The translations under genes and the position numbers were made by a program. A stretch of 64,000 bases of DNA, taken from the NCBI GenBank assembly GCA_022709425.1, contig JAKLIW010000010.1, positions 46,920-110,919 of the forward strand, given 5' to 3'. Positions 33,992-43,518 of the stretch are shown piece by piece. The notes beneath the pieces were generated by a model that was given only the letters and a program-made list of their open reading frames with translations, made no database searches and was not told where the DNA came from. This DNA comes from a bacterium. Its GTDB lineage: Bacteria; UBP6; UBA1177; JAKLFG01. Within the stretch, counting starts at the first letter, position 1. Every line of letters starts with the position of its first letter.

Positions 33992-34855
33992 ATGAGTAAA
34001 ATCGTTGTCTTGGCGAAGCAAGTACCGGATACGGCCAATATCCGGGGCAACGCGATGAAGGAGGACGGCACGGTCAACCGCGCCGCGCTCCCGACGGTCT
34101 TCAATCCCGAGGACTTGAACGCGCTCGAAACGGCGCTCCAGATCAAGGACCGGACCGGCCGCGAGGTGATCCTCCTTACGATGGGACCCTACAAGGCGGT
34201 CGAGATCATCAAGCAGGCGCTCTATATGGGTGCCGACGCCGGGTACCTGTTGACCGACAAGAAGTTCGCCGGGTCCGATACCTGGGCGACGAGCTATATC
34301 CTCGCCGAGGCGATAAAGAAGATCGGCGGCGTGGATCTGGTCGTCGCGGGACGGCAGGCCATCGACGGCGATACGGCGCAGGTGGGACCGCAGGTGGCCG
34401 AGAAACTGAATTTCAATCAGGTGACCTATGTCACGGCGCTGAACGATGTGACCGATAAAGCCATCACCGTCGAGCGCGACGGCGAGTTCCAGACCGAGGT
34501 GATCAAGGCGCGGCTCCCGCTGCTCCTCACCGTCACATCGGCGGCCAACACCCCGCGCTATCCGTCGGCGCGCAATATGCTCCGCTATTTCAAGGCCGAC
34601 ATCAAGGAGAACATCCCGGCCGAGAAACGGGCCGAATACGAGCGCAACGGCTGGGTCATCCCGACACTGACCTTTGCCGACCTCAAAGATATCAACGAGG
34701 CGCAGATCGGCCTCAAGGGGAGCCCGACCAAGGTCAACGCGATACGCGATATCGCGGTGCAGGGTGGCGACCTCAAGATGTACGATCCCCAGCTGGACGG
34801 CGTCAAGGCGCTGGTCCGCGACCTCATGAAGCAGTATGTCGAGGTGCAGTCATGA
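33992..34855 (+). CDS. etfB: Electron transfer flavoprotein beta subunit
   Basis: This 287-residue EtfB carries a nucleotide (AMP or FAD) site with the alpha subunit and shuttles electrons from acyl-CoA dehydrogenase. Family text is clear: IVVLAKQVPDTAN, NPEDLNALETALQIKD, TMGPYKAVEIIKQALYMGAD, the signature VAGRQAIDGDTAQVGPQVAE and LPLLLTVTSAANTPRYPS. Two adjacent ATGs exist at 33989 and 33992; the second is better spaced from GGAGG. The stop overlaps the etfA start by four bases. With etfA and the acyl-CoA dehydrogenase directly downstream it forms a dedicated oxidation or reduction unit. Whether it bifurcates electrons cannot be settled by eye. Confidence 0.95.
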   Translation: MSKIVVLAKQVPDTANIRGNAMKEDGTVNRAALPTVFNPEDLNALETALQIKDRTGREVILLTMGPYKAVEIIKQALYMGADAGYLLTDKKFAGSDTWATSYILAEAIKKIGGVDLVVAGRQAIDGDTAQVGPQVAEKLNFNQVTYVTALNDVTDKAITVERDGEFQTEVIKARLPLLLTVTSAANTPRYPSARNMLRYFKADIKENIPAEKRAEYERNGWVIPTLTFADLKDINEAQIGLKGSPTKVNAIRDIAVQGGDLKMYDPQLDGVKALVRDLMKQYVEVQS

Positions 34856-35847
34856 AAACGGCGGTATTCATAGAAAAACGGGCCGGGACCGAGCGGCTCC
34901 GCAATGTGACGCTGGAACTGACCGGCAAGGCGGCGGCGCTCATGAAACCGTTCCACGGCGAGGTGGTCGGCATCTTCGTCGGCGACCGGCTTCCCGAGGA
35001 CACCGACGACCTGTTCAAGTACGGCATGCACCGCGTGGTGTTCTACAACAACGCGAAACTCAAGCATCTCCATTCGATCGCCATCAAGAACATCGTCGCG
35101 CAGTTCGTGAAGAGCGAGAAGCCCGATATCGTGCTCTTCGGCGCCACCCACACCGGCCGCGACATCGCGCCGCTGGTCGCCGCGCAGATATACACCGGGC
35201 TCACCGCCGACTGCACGCAGCTGGTGATAGACGACTACCGCGACAAGGGAAAGATACTCTACCAGATCCGTCCGGCGTTCGGCGGCAACATACTCGCCAC
35301 CATCGTGACCCCCGATCATCGCCCGATGATGGCGACGGTCCGCGAAGGGGTCATGCCGCTGCCGGAACAGAAGAGCAACAACACCGTCAAGTTCGAAGAA
35401 CTCACGGTCGATTTCAAGGACGAGTGGGTGAAAAGCGAATTTCTCCGCATCATCCCGAAGATCTCGAAGGTCGATCTGAGCGCCGCCAATGTCATCGTTT
35501 CGGGCGGCGCCGGCGTCGGCAATAAAGAGGCATTCAAGATGATCTTCCAGCTCGCCGAGGCATTGGGCGCCGAGGTCGGCGCGAGCCGCGCGGCGGTCGA
35601 TTTCGGCTTCGTCGAAAAGGATCGGCAGGTCGGTCAGACCGGGTCGGTGGTCCGGCCGAAACTCTACATCGCCTGCGGCATCAGCGGTTCGATACAGCAC
35701 CGCGCCGGGATGGAGGAGTCGCAGAAGATACTCGCGATCAACAAGGACCCCGACGCGCCGATATTCGGCATCGCCCATATGGGCATCGTCGGCGATCTCA
35801 AGGAGATCATCCCGCTGATGATCAGATATCTGAGGGAGGAAGGCTAA
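34852..35847 (+). CDS. etfA: Electron transfer flavoprotein alpha subunit
   Basis: This 331-residue EtfA has the N-terminal alpha/beta domain and a typical C-terminal FAD-binding domain: SGGAGVGNKEAF, GASRAAVDFGFV, then GQTGSVVRPKLYIACGISG and SIQHRAGM. These residues hold FAD in known ETFs. GATHTGRDIAPLVAA marks the central region. ATG overlaps the etfB stop, and its TAA shares one base with the acyl-CoA dehydrogenase start, so all three proteins are made in fixed proportion. Electrons probably pass to a membrane ETF oxidoreductase or to ferredoxin/NAD that lie outside the window. Confidence 0.95.
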   Translation: MKTAVFIEKRAGTERLRNVTLELTGKAAALMKPFHGEVVGIFVGDRLPEDTDDLFKYGMHRVVFYNNAKLKHLHSIAIKNIVAQFVKSEKPDIVLFGATHTGRDIAPLVAAQIYTGLTADCTQLVIDDYRDKGKILYQIRPAFGGNILATIVTPDHRPMMATVREGVMPLPEQKSNNTVKFEELTVDFKDEWVKSEFLRIIPKISKVDLSAANVIVSGGAGVGNKEAFKMIFQLAEALGAEVGASRAAVDFGFVEKDRQVGQTGSVVRPKLYIACGISGSIQHRAGMEESQKILAINKDPDAPIFGIAHMGIVGDLKEIIPLMIRYLREEG

Positions 35848-37577
35848 TGTCGGGAGCAGGAAGCAACAAGAACAACTTCTATACTGAGAACCGGAAATTC
35901 TATCTTTCGCAGATAGACCTTTCCGATATCGTCAAAGACCTCGAAAATAACTACACGGACAGCGGCAGCACTGCCATCCATTCCTACGAAGAGGCCCAGC
36001 AGTGGTACGATATGTCGCTCAAGAACGCGGGCGACATCTGCGCCAACTTCATCTGGCCGCGCGCCGAGGCGGTCGACGCCAAGGGCGCCACCTTCAAAGA
36101 CGGCGTGGTCGAATGGGCTCCGGAAACCAAGGAGAACATGAAGGCGCTCGGCGCCGCCGGCTACATGGGCGGCACCCTGCCGCGCAAATACGGCGGGCTC
36201 AATATGCCGGTCACCGTCAATGTCGTCATCATCGAGATGGTGTCGCAGGGTGACGCGAGCCTGATGAACCTGTTCGGTCTGCAGGATATCGCCGTCACCG
36301 TCTATAAATTCGGGAACGAGGAGCAGAAGGACCGCGTCCTGCCGAAATTCTGTTCGGGCGAGGTATCGGGCTCGATGGCGCTGACCGAGCCGGAGGCGGG
36401 GAGCGATCTGCAGGCGGTCACGCTCAAGGCGATAGAGAAGGACGGGCAGTGGTATCTCGACGGCGTCAAACGGTTCATCACCAACGGCTCGGGCGATGTG
36501 TCGCTGGTCCTTGCCCGTTCCGAAGAAGGGTCGAAGGGAGGCCGCGGCCTGTCGATGTTCCTCTACGAACGCTACCGCGACAGCAACATGATCGTCCGCC
36601 GCATCGAACATAAACTCGGCATCAACGGCTCGCCCACCTGCGAACTGCAGTTCAACATGGCGAAGGCGGAACTGGTCGGCCAGCGCAAGGTGGGGCTCAT
36701 CAAGTATGTCATGAGTCTCATGAACGGCGCGCGGCTCACCGTTTCGGCGCAGGCGCTCGGCATCGCGCAGGCATCCTTCGACGAGGCGGTCAAATACGCC
36801 AACGAACGGGAACAGTTCGGCAGGAAGATCATCCACTTCCCGGCCGTCTACCAGATGCTGAGGAAGATGCAGGCCGAGATCGAGACCTCGCGGCTGCTGC
36901 TCTACCATACCAGCCTCGCGGTCGACTATCAGGATATGTACGAGCGGAAGGAGCATAACGGCGAGAATGTCAAGGCGCAGTTGAAAGAGGCCAAGACGCT
37001 CGCCGACTTCCTGACGCCGCTTTCCAAGTTCACTATCGCGGAGCTCGCCAACAAGGCCTCCTACGACGCGATACAGATACACGGCGGTACCGGTTACATG
37101 AAGGATTTTCCGGTCGAGCGGCTCTACCGCGACGCCCGCATCACCAATATCTACGAAGGGACCACGCAGTTGCAGGTCGTGGCGGCCATCGGGACGCTGA
37201 CCTCGGGGCTTTTCTTCAAGTGGCTCGAGAAGGCGAAGGATCTCAAGGCGGTCGAACTTGCCGACGCGAAAAAAGAGCTTCTGCGCCACATCGAGCGGTT
37301 CGCCGAGGTGACCGAGCGGGTCAAGACGATACAGAATAAGGATTTCCTTGATTACGCCGCCGGTTATCTGGTCGAGATGGCATCGATCATCTACCGTCAG
37401 TACCTTTTCCTGCCGGTCGCCGAGAAGCATCCCGAGAAGCGCGACCTGTTCAAGTTCTTCCGCACCGAGAGCGACGCGCGGCTCGACTACCTCATCCGTC
37501 AGTGCGACCTCGCCATCCACACCTACGGCGAGAAGATCTCCGACCTCAAGAACGATCTGCTGAAGAAACACGACTGA
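35847..37577 (+). CDS. Acyl-CoA dehydrogenase
   Basis: This 576-residue FAD-dependent dehydrogenase adds a trans double bond to an acyl-CoA, or runs in reverse, using the ETF encoded just upstream. Signatures: MALTEPEAGSDLQAV, FITNGSG, KLGINGSPTCELQF and the C-terminal IHGGTGYMKDFPVERLYRD with the base-containing IYEGTTQLQV. It is much longer than short- or medium-chain enzymes at about 380 residues. The extra C-terminal part (about 425-576) resembles the extended acyl-CoA dehydrogenases of many anaerobes and deltaproteobacteria. Substrate chain length is not evident. It ends about 45 nt before a TATAAT box for the next gene. Confidence 0.93.
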   Translation: MSGAGSNKNNFYTENRKFYLSQIDLSDIVKDLENNYTDSGSTAIHSYEEAQQWYDMSLKNAGDICANFIWPRAEAVDAKGATFKDGVVEWAPETKENMKALGAAGYMGGTLPRKYGGLNMPVTVNVVIIEMVSQGDASLMNLFGLQDIAVTVYKFGNEEQKDRVLPKFCSGEVSGSMALTEPEAGSDLQAVTLKAIEKDGQWYLDGVKRFITNGSGDVSLVLARSEEGSKGGRGLSMFLYERYRDSNMIVRRIEHKLGINGSPTCELQFNMAKAELVGQRKVGLIKYVMSLMNGARLTVSAQALGIAQASFDEAVKYANEREQFGRKIIHFPAVYQMLRKMQAEIETSRLLLYHTSLAVDYQDMYERKEHNGENVKAQLKEAKTLADFLTPLSKFTIAELANKASYDAIQIHGGTGYMKDFPVERLYRDARITNIYEGTTQLQVVAAIGTLTSGLFFKWLEKAKDLKAVELADAKKELLRHIERFAEVTERVKTIQNKDFLDYAAGYLVEMASIIYRQYLFLPVAEKHPEKRDLFKFFRTESDARLDYLIRQCDLAIHTYGEKISDLKNDLLKKHD

Positions 37578-37595
37578 GTTCGTCTCCCACTAAAT

Positions 37596-37627
37596 TTGCT
37601 CGATATTCCTCTCGATTCTGTTATAAT
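37596..37627 (+). promoter_or_regulatory. Promoter for the beta-lactamase-fold lipoprotein
   Basis: A perfect TATAAT (37622-37627) lies 26 nt before the start codon. TTGCTC at 37596-37601 is 20 nt upstream of it, longer than ideal, so the -35 contact is uncertain. Confidence 0.5.
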
Positions 37628-37653
37628 CACCCCGTTCTTAGGGAGGTCGACCG

Positions 37654-40050
37654 ATGAAATATCCGGCAGTATGGAGCGTGTGGCTCCTCGTTATGTGGGG
37701 ACTTTGCGCCTGTGGCGAAACGCGACAACAGACGAAAGATTTCGATTTTGTGTTACCCGAAGACGATACCATCATCGATGCCGATACCACCGATGTCGAT
37801 CAGACTGACGAACTGCAGAGCGATGAAGATCTGCTGGGTGTCGCGCTGAGGACGCTCCTTGAAGAACACCTCCTCTTCACCAACGGCTCCGGCGTGGCTG
37901 TGGCGGTCGAGGATCTCAACGCGCAGAGCAAGTATCATGCCGTCGCCGGGACCGCGAATAATGATACGGGGAAGGCGCTGACCGCCGATATGCTTTTCCG
38001 CATCGCCAGTATCACCAAAACCTTCATCGCTACCGCCATCCTGCGGTTGACCGAGATGCAAAAGATAACGCTGGACGATACGCTCGACCAGTGGTATTCC
38101 GATTATCCCGAATCGTCACATATCACCGTCAGGATGCTTCTCAACCACACCTCCGGTATCAGCGATTACGCGGTGGGCGGGAGCCCCGAGGAGATCATCG
38201 CCGCATCGGCCGATATGCCGCGTTACTTTGAGCCGGGCGCCGACTGGGCCTATTCCAACACCAATTATATCTTTCTCGGTCGCATCATAGAGCAGATCAC
38301 TCAAGGAACACTAGGCGATTTCCTGAAAAAAGAGGTGTTCGAGCCGGCGGGACTGGAAATGACGAGTCTCGAAAAAGAAGCGGGGCTTTTGGGAACACTC
38401 GCTGACGGACATCTGTATGTGGATGACGAGCTCGACCTCTACACCGACGAGAATCCTGCGTGGTCCGACGGCGGTATGGTTTCCACCGTGATCGAACTTG
38501 CCCACTTTGCCTCTCGCCTCTACGGCGGATGGCTCCTTTCCACCCTTGCTCTGGATGATATGTTGACCTTTATTTCCATGGGAGATGAAAAGGTCTACGG
38601 TCTGGGGACCCGTTATTATATGAGCCCGCAGGCAGGAAAGGGCTATGGGCACAACGGCGCCCTCATCAACTTTAATGGTGAGATGATCTATTTCCCCAAG
38701 ATACGGGTCGCCGTGGCGATACAGGCGAACTATCCCGTATCGGGGGACATCGAATATCTGCGTGAAAAGGTGATTGCCTTGGTCACCCGTGCCGACAAAT
38801 GGCCGGTCGCCGATGCCTGCGCCTACACCGATCTGCGGCCCACCACCCCGGCAACTCGTTACGAGACGATACGGTTCAAGGGCACTATTAACGATAAAAG
38901 CACCGCCACCCCGGCTATCGGATCAGGTTACTATTATTACAACGGCGGCGCCGGGAGCGACAATCTGTTCTGTTCGGAGTATGCCTTCCGCACTGCTGCC
39001 GATACGAGCGGCAGTCTTTACCTTGTGGAGGAATGCCCCGAAGTGGCGCGCTACTACACCGATGAGATACGGATACGGCGCGTCGAGGTATTTCTGCCGG
39101 TGGCGGAGATCGCGGCAGCCCAGAAGTCGGGAACGGGTTTGGCCGAGGCCGCCGGCCTTGACTATTCCCGGATGGACTACTGGTATGACACCGTCAAACA
39201 ACGGGTGACCAAACGTTGTATCATCGATGCGCCTGATTTCGATGCGGTGGCACGATTCTCATTCTGCATGCAACGGAACACCGATTTCGCGGCGGGCGAG
39301 GAGGTGCGCCTTTTTGCTTATCTGCCGTTCTCTGCCGAGCCGGTCGAAGGGAATGCGTGTGTCTGCTTCGACGATCAGGGGGCCGGGAGCGCCTGTCCTA
39401 CCATGGAGCAGGAGTTCGGCTGTCCGGTGCCGGAAGGATATTTCGCGACGGCGGACGATTCCCATGCCCACCTCCGGCTCATTGGCGTAGTTAACGACCC
39501 GGCGGCGCAGATACCGCAAGAGGGAACGATAGAACACGAATTGGTGCATGCTGAAGCGCCTTTTCCCGCGACCGACAAGAATAATTTCGTCCTGCGGACC
39601 GCCGGGATAGGCGGCGATGTGCTCATCGCACAGAGTTTCGGCGATTTCAACGCGGTCGGAGACAACCGCTACGAGTTCAAGGCAAGCGAACTCATCGTCC
39701 CGGTGACCGCGCTTGTCGACGCGAAGTCGAATGCGGCCGAGACGCTGACCGGGACCGATGAATTCTATTTCGGGATCTATCAGTATTTCCAGAAGATACG
39801 GGGCGGCGAGGTGTCCTACAAGAAATGTTTCGTCGCGGCGCGCGATGAGGCCGATACCGATGCGTCGCTCCTGCCGTGCTACGCCGACAACACCGATTTC
39901 ACGATAGGGGAGACGGCGAAGATGTTCGGCACCATGAAACTGGTCGCCGATCCGGCGTCGCTCGGGTTCTACTGGCCGACCGCTGACGACTGCTTCTGTT
40001 TCAAGAATGACAACTCCCTCCTTGACTGCGCCGATTTCGATGAGCGCTGA
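37654..40050 (+). CDS. Class C beta-lactamase-fold serine hydrolase lipoprotein
   Basis: This 798-residue lipoprotein has a strong GGGAGG upstream, lipobox CAC and an acidic tether (DADTTDVDQTDELQSDED). A penicillin-binding/class C beta-lactamase fold covers about 60-380: catalytic Ser119-x-x-Lys122 in ASITKTF, the tyrosine motif YSNTNY, and GYGHNGALINF in place of the KTG box. This is the esterase/D-peptidase type. The second half (about 390-798) is unlike the fold; it has Cys-rich segments with CVCFDDQ and a pair of similar stretches (KRCIIDA and KKCFVAA), suggesting duplicated beta-rich modules. The substrate could be a peptide or ester at the cell surface. Activity on beta-lactams is not implied. 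Confidence 0.88.
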   Translation: MKYPAVWSVWLLVMWGLCACGETRQQTKDFDFVLPEDDTIIDADTTDVDQTDELQSDEDLLGVALRTLLEEHLLFTNGSGVAVAVEDLNAQSKYHAVAGTANNDTGKALTADMLFRIASITKTFIATAILRLTEMQKITLDDTLDQWYSDYPESSHITVRMLLNHTSGISDYAVGGSPEEIIAASADMPRYFEPGADWAYSNTNYIFLGRIIEQITQGTLGDFLKKEVFEPAGLEMTSLEKEAGLLGTLADGHLYVDDELDLYTDENPAWSDGGMVSTVIELAHFASRLYGGWLLSTLALDDMLTFISMGDEKVYGLGTRYYMSPQAGKGYGHNGALINFNGEMIYFPKIRVAVAIQANYPVSGDIEYLREKVIALVTRADKWPVADACAYTDLRPTTPATRYETIRFKGTINDKSTATPAIGSGYYYYNGGAGSDNLFCSEYAFRTAADTSGSLYLVEECPEVARYYTDEIRIRRVEVFLPVAEIAAAQKSGTGLAEAAGLDYSRMDYWYDTVKQRVTKRCIIDAPDFDAVARFSFCMQRNTDFAAGEEVRLFAYLPFSAEPVEGNACVCFDDQGAGSACPTMEQEFGCPVPEGYFATADDSHAHLRLIGVVNDPAAQIPQEGTIEHELVHAEAPFPATDKNNFVLRTAGIGGDVLIAQSFGDFNAVGDNRYEFKASELIVPVTALVDAKSNAAETLTGTDEFYFGIYQYFQKIRGGEVSYKKCFVAARDEADTDASLLPCYADNTDFTIGETAKMFGTMKLVADPASLGFYWPTADDCFCFKNDNSLLDCADFDER

Positions 40051-40076
40051 TCGGGTGTTAATTCTCTTCTAAACTT

Positions 40077-40105
40077 TTGACTTGCCTCCGCGACAGTGAT
40101 AGCAT
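40077..40105 (+). promoter_or_regulatory. Promoter for the DUF1538/PII-like operon
   Basis: TTGACT (40077-40082) and TAGCAT (40100-40105) are 17 nt apart, 31 nt before the start codon. The -10 is weak, which would suit a regulated promoter. Confidence 0.5.
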
Positions 40106-40135
40106 GCCGCTGTCCTGAATACGAAGGGGGCTCAT

Positions 40136-42277
40136 ATGGCGGCGGAAGCGAAAAAAGACAATAGCGGTAAACGCATCAAGATATCTTTCCAGCAAGCGAT
40201 AGGACTCATTCTGCCCTACATAAAAAGCCGCGTCATGGAGCAGGTTCGCTCCGTGTGGCTCATCATCCTCTACCTCGTACTCTTCCAGATACTCGTCCTC
40301 GGCATACCGATACTCGACGCATCGATCATCACCTTCGGCCTGATCATGGTCATCGTCGGGCTTACCTTCTTCATGGAGGGATTGCTTCTCGGACTCATGC
40401 CGCTGGGTGAGCTCATCGGCATTAAACTGCCCCAGCGGGCGGGGCTCGCAGTGATACTGGCCTTCTCGCTCGTCCTCGGCTTCGGCGTGACGCTCGCCGA
40501 GCCGGCCATCGGGGCGCTCAAGATACTGGGGAGCGCGGTCAAGGCGTGGGACGCGCCGCTTTTATTCCTCCTGCTTAACTCTCACGCAAACTATCTGGTC
40601 TTCGCGGTCGGGGCGGGGGTCGGTATGGCGGTCGTGTTCGGCATGCTGCGGTTCCTCTATAATTGGTCGCTCAAGCCTTTTCTCTATGTTATGGTACCGT
40701 TGCTGACGCTCATATCGATAGGGGCATCGTTCGACCCGAACCTGCTCTACCTCACCGGTCTTGCGTGGGACTGCGGCGCGGTGACGACCGGTCCGGTGAC
40801 CGTTCCGCTAGTGCTCGCGCTGGGCATCGGCATCACCCGCATCGTCGGCTCGAGCGACACCGGCGGGGCCTCGGGTTTCGGCGTGGTGACGCTCGCGTCG
40901 CTCTTCCCGATACTCACGGTCATGTTGCTCGGCATCGTTTTCCTGAAAAACGTGCCGCAGCCGATGGCGGAGACCCGGTTCCTCTCTCCCGACAATCGCA
41001 CGACCGCTCTGACCCTGTTCGATAGCGATCAGGCGCTTCTGCGCTATGCCTTCGCCCACGGCGGCAAGGAGGGGATCACCAGTTACTTCGACAGCGACGA
41101 TGCGCGTCGCGCCTTCGTCGCCGAGATGTCGGGAGACGGTTCGGAGCGCTCGCGCATCTTTGGGACCGACGAGCCGCGCTTCATGAGTTGGGTAGCCCGC
41201 AACGGCACCGTCGAAGAAAAGATGACCCTTTTTGGTTCGGTCAAGGCGGCGCGCGAATATCTCAATACGCCGGCAAAGCCGGTCGTGCTCAATGCCGCCG
41301 ATCTTTTCCTGCGCGATTTCCAGTCGGCGGCGCAGGCGATCATCCCGCTGACCATTTTCATGCTTCTGGTGTTTTTCCTTATCCTGCGCGAGAAACTGCC
41401 GCGCGCCGACGAGATCGTCTTCGGCATTGTGATCGCGGTGGCCGGAATGGGCTTTTTCAACATCGGTATGGAAACGGGACTGTCGAAGATCGGCGATCAA
41501 GTGGGAGGGAAACTCCCCTCGTCGTTCACCACCCTGCCGCTTGAAGAACAGAGAGAGACCATACGGAACTTCACCCCCGAGGTGGTCGAAAAGGCTATAA
41601 CCGTCGACGGTCGCGTGGAAACCTTTTTCTACCGCAAGAACGGCCGCGCGGTCGAGGTGATCCCTTACAGCGAAAAGAATTACGACGAGATGAATGCCAC
41701 CTACACCTATGTGCCGCAGGTGGGACCTCTATTCGGCGGCGAACGTAGTTTCTGGGGAGTCTTCGTGGCGCTACTATTCGGCTTTCTGATGGGGTACGGC
41801 GCGACGCTCGCTGAACCGGCGCTCAACGCGCTCGGGCTTAAGGTCGAGGAACTGACGGTCGGCACCTTCAAAAAATCGTTCCTGATGCAAGCGGTCGCCA
41901 TTGGTGTAGGGGTCGGCATCGCCTTCGGCGTGGCAAAGATCGTCTGGGATATCCCGCTCATATGGTTGCTCGTGCCGCCCTATCTGTTGCTCATGTTCCT
42001 CACAAAAATGTCGAACGAGGAGTACGTGAACATCGGCTGGGACAGCGCCGGGGTGACCACCGGTCCGGTCACAGTACCGCTCGTGCTCGCGGTGGGACTC
42101 GGTATCGGCACGCGAATAGGGGCGGTCGAGGGCTTCGGCATCCTCGCGATGGCGTCGGCCTATCCAATCCTCTCGGTCCTGCTGACTGGATTGTACGCCG
42201 CGCGTAAACGCAAGCAGGTCGTCGCCGGGAACGACACCGACGGATCGCCGGAAACGGTCGAAGAGGTGGCGTCATGA
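40136..42277 (+). CDS. DUF1538 polytopic membrane protein (putative transporter)
   Basis: This 713-residue inner-membrane protein contains two DUF1538 repeats. The hallmark TTGPVTVPLVLA occurs twice (CGAVTTGP near residue 215, SAGVTTGP near 640), each with LxxPxxGxGVTLAEPA-type text before it (GFGVTLAEPAIG, GYGATLAEPALN). A soluble region of about 120 residues lies between them (about 285-400), and a second short one at about 460-530. The duplicated membrane halves suggest a transporter or channel. The start follows AAGGGGG. The gene is coupled by ATGA overlap to a triple PII-like regulator, the usual arrangement for ligand-gated transport such as AmtB-GlnK. The transported species is unknown. 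Confidence 0.88.
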   Translation: MAAEAKKDNSGKRIKISFQQAIGLILPYIKSRVMEQVRSVWLIILYLVLFQILVLGIPILDASIITFGLIMVIVGLTFFMEGLLLGLMPLGELIGIKLPQRAGLAVILAFSLVLGFGVTLAEPAIGALKILGSAVKAWDAPLLFLLLNSHANYLVFAVGAGVGMAVVFGMLRFLYNWSLKPFLYVMVPLLTLISIGASFDPNLLYLTGLAWDCGAVTTGPVTVPLVLALGIGITRIVGSSDTGGASGFGVVTLASLFPILTVMLLGIVFLKNVPQPMAETRFLSPDNRTTALTLFDSDQALLRYAFAHGGKEGITSYFDSDDARRAFVAEMSGDGSERSRIFGTDEPRFMSWVARNGTVEEKMTLFGSVKAAREYLNTPAKPVVLNAADLFLRDFQSAAQAIIPLTIFMLLVFFLILREKLPRADEIVFGIVIAVAGMGFFNIGMETGLSKIGDQVGGKLPSSFTTLPLEEQRETIRNFTPEVVEKAITVDGRVETFFYRKNGRAVEVIPYSEKNYDEMNATYTYVPQVGPLFGGERSFWGVFVALLFGFLMGYGATLAEPALNALGLKVEELTVGTFKKSFLMQAVAIGVGVGIAFGVAKIVWDIPLIWLLVPPYLLLMFLTKMSNEEYVNIGWDSAGVTTGPVTVPLVLAVGLGIGTRIGAVEGFGILAMASAYPILSVLLTGLYAARKRKQVVAGNDTDGSPETVEEVAS

Positions 42278-43398
42278 AAAGGATCGCCTGCGCCAAGATA
42301 ACCTGCGAGGTCTATCAGGAGATATCCAAGACGGTCGCCGCCGCGTTTTCCGGTATGGGTATTGCGCGCCCCTATATCCAGTCGGGTCGCTCGATCATGC
42401 TGGGGGAGAAACGGGGTTGGTCTCTCACGGGCGGACAACGGCTGATCGAGGAGATGGTAGATATTTATCGCATCACGGTGCCGCTGGAACAGGAATCGCA
42501 CGTGATGAACAGCATCATACAGGCGGCGATGCTCGATCAGGAGGGGCGCGGTTCGATCTACAGCGAACACGTCGAGCTGATAGTGGGCGACGAGAGCGCC
42601 GGAACGTCGCAGACGACCTTCGCCGCGGAGCCGCCGCGCTATTCGACGATACAGCACCTGACCGGCATCTCGACCATCGTCCAGCGTGGTCAGGGCGATG
42701 TCATCGTGCGCGCCGCGCTCGAGATGGGGATATGCGTGCCGTCGGTCACCTACGGCATCGGTGCGGGACTGCGCGACAAACTGGGGCTTATCCGCATCAC
42801 TATCCCGGCCGAAAAGGAGATCGTCAACATCATCACGACCCACCACGACGCGCAGGGGGCGCTCGCGCGGCTCATCGAGGCAGGGAAACTCGATCAGCCC
42901 GGCAAAGGATTCATCTTCACCTACCCGGTGGCGCGAGGACTTCTGAATACCCGGCTGTACCTCGGCCGTCACTTTTCTGCCGCGAGCCTTGGACAGATCG
43001 TATCGGTGCTCGATGAGATCAAGGGGACGACCGACTGGCGGCGCAAGTTCACCGGGACGAGCGACCACTCTCGCGCCAAGAAACGCACATACCTGCGGGA
43101 ACTGGTCGACATAACGGTGCTGTGCCGGGAAGGCCGTGCGACCGAACTGGCTAAAGCGGCCATGGATGCAGGCGCGAGCGGAGCGACCATGAGCCGCCTG
43201 CGTCAGCCTATTTCGCCGAACGGCGGTCAGGGGAAGCTTTCACCGGCGCGCGAGAAACTCACCATGATCCTACCCGCCGCGATGGCCGACCCCGTGACGA
43301 CGGCGATCGCTGCCGCCGGTCTATTCGACGCGGAGACCCACGGCGAGATATTGTTGCGTCCCTGCCCCGAGGCCTACACCTATACCGGCGGTAAATAA
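42274..43398 (+). CDS. Triple PII-like (GlnB-fold) regulatory protein
   Basis: The 374 residues divide into three PII-like units. Unit 1 is about 1-105 (MKRIACAKITCEVYQEI to VELIVG), unit 2 about 125-235 (GISTIVQRGQGDVIVRAAL to GFIFTYPVARG) and unit 3 about 270-374 (RELVDITVLCREGRATELA to GEILLRP). Each has the PII order of strand, helix, flexible T-loop region, strand ending in a hydrophobic pair, then helix and strand. Normal PII proteins are single domains that trimerise; here three are fused in one chain, so one polypeptide may mimic the trimer. It is co-translated with the DUF1538 membrane protein and is probably its cytoplasmic gate or sensor. The bound ligand (nucleotide, 2-oxoglutarate, bicarbonate or other) is unknown. 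Confidence 0.82.
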   Translation: MKRIACAKITCEVYQEISKTVAAAFSGMGIARPYIQSGRSIMLGEKRGWSLTGGQRLIEEMVDIYRITVPLEQESHVMNSIIQAAMLDQEGRGSIYSEHVELIVGDESAGTSQTTFAAEPPRYSTIQHLTGISTIVQRGQGDVIVRAALEMGICVPSVTYGIGAGLRDKLGLIRITIPAEKEIVNIITTHHDAQGALARLIEAGKLDQPGKGFIFTYPVARGLLNTRLYLGRHFSAASLGQIVSVLDEIKGTTDWRRKFTGTSDHSRAKKRTYLRELVDITVLCREGRATELAKAAMDAGASGATMSRLRQPISPNGGQGKLSPAREKLTMILPAAMADPVTTAIAAAGLFDAETHGEILLRPCPEAYTYTGGK

Positions 43399-43406
43399 AA
43401 AATTTG

Positions 43407-43434
43407 TTGATTTTATCCGTCTCTTCGTTAAAAT
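43407..43434 (+). promoter_or_regulatory. Promoter for the RRM gene
   Basis: TTGATT (43407-43412) and TAAAAT (43429-43434) are 16 nt apart. Transcription from here gives an unusually long leader of about 78 nt before the RRM start codon. Confidence 0.55.
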
Positions 43435-43443
43435 CCTTTCCAT

Positions 43444-43480
43444 CCTGCGGATTCGTCGCCATGGCGGTGGGTGGCGCAGG
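43444..43480 (+). promoter_or_regulatory. Structured 5' leader of the RRM gene
   Basis: CCTGCG (43444-43449) pairs with CGCAGG (43475-43480), enclosing the palindrome CGCCATGGCG (43457-43466). The stretch after it is U-rich with a run of seven T near 43495-43501, then GAGGG before the ATG. It could be an attenuator, a thermosensor or an autoregulatory RRM binding site. Confidence 0.4.
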
Positions 43481-43518
43481 AGGGTGTTTTACGGTTTTTT
43501 TGTTTTGAGGGTTTCGTT

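Noticed and set aside
35844..37571. Antisense frame opposite the acyl-CoA dehydrogenase
   Set aside because: The plus strand encodes a complete dehydrogenase. The antisense product is Arg/Asp/Val-rich without any motif.
37654..40050. Beta-lactam resistance gene
   Set aside because: It has the serine-hydrolase fold, but HNG replaces the KTG box and a large unrelated C-terminal part is attached; an esterase or peptidase is likelier.
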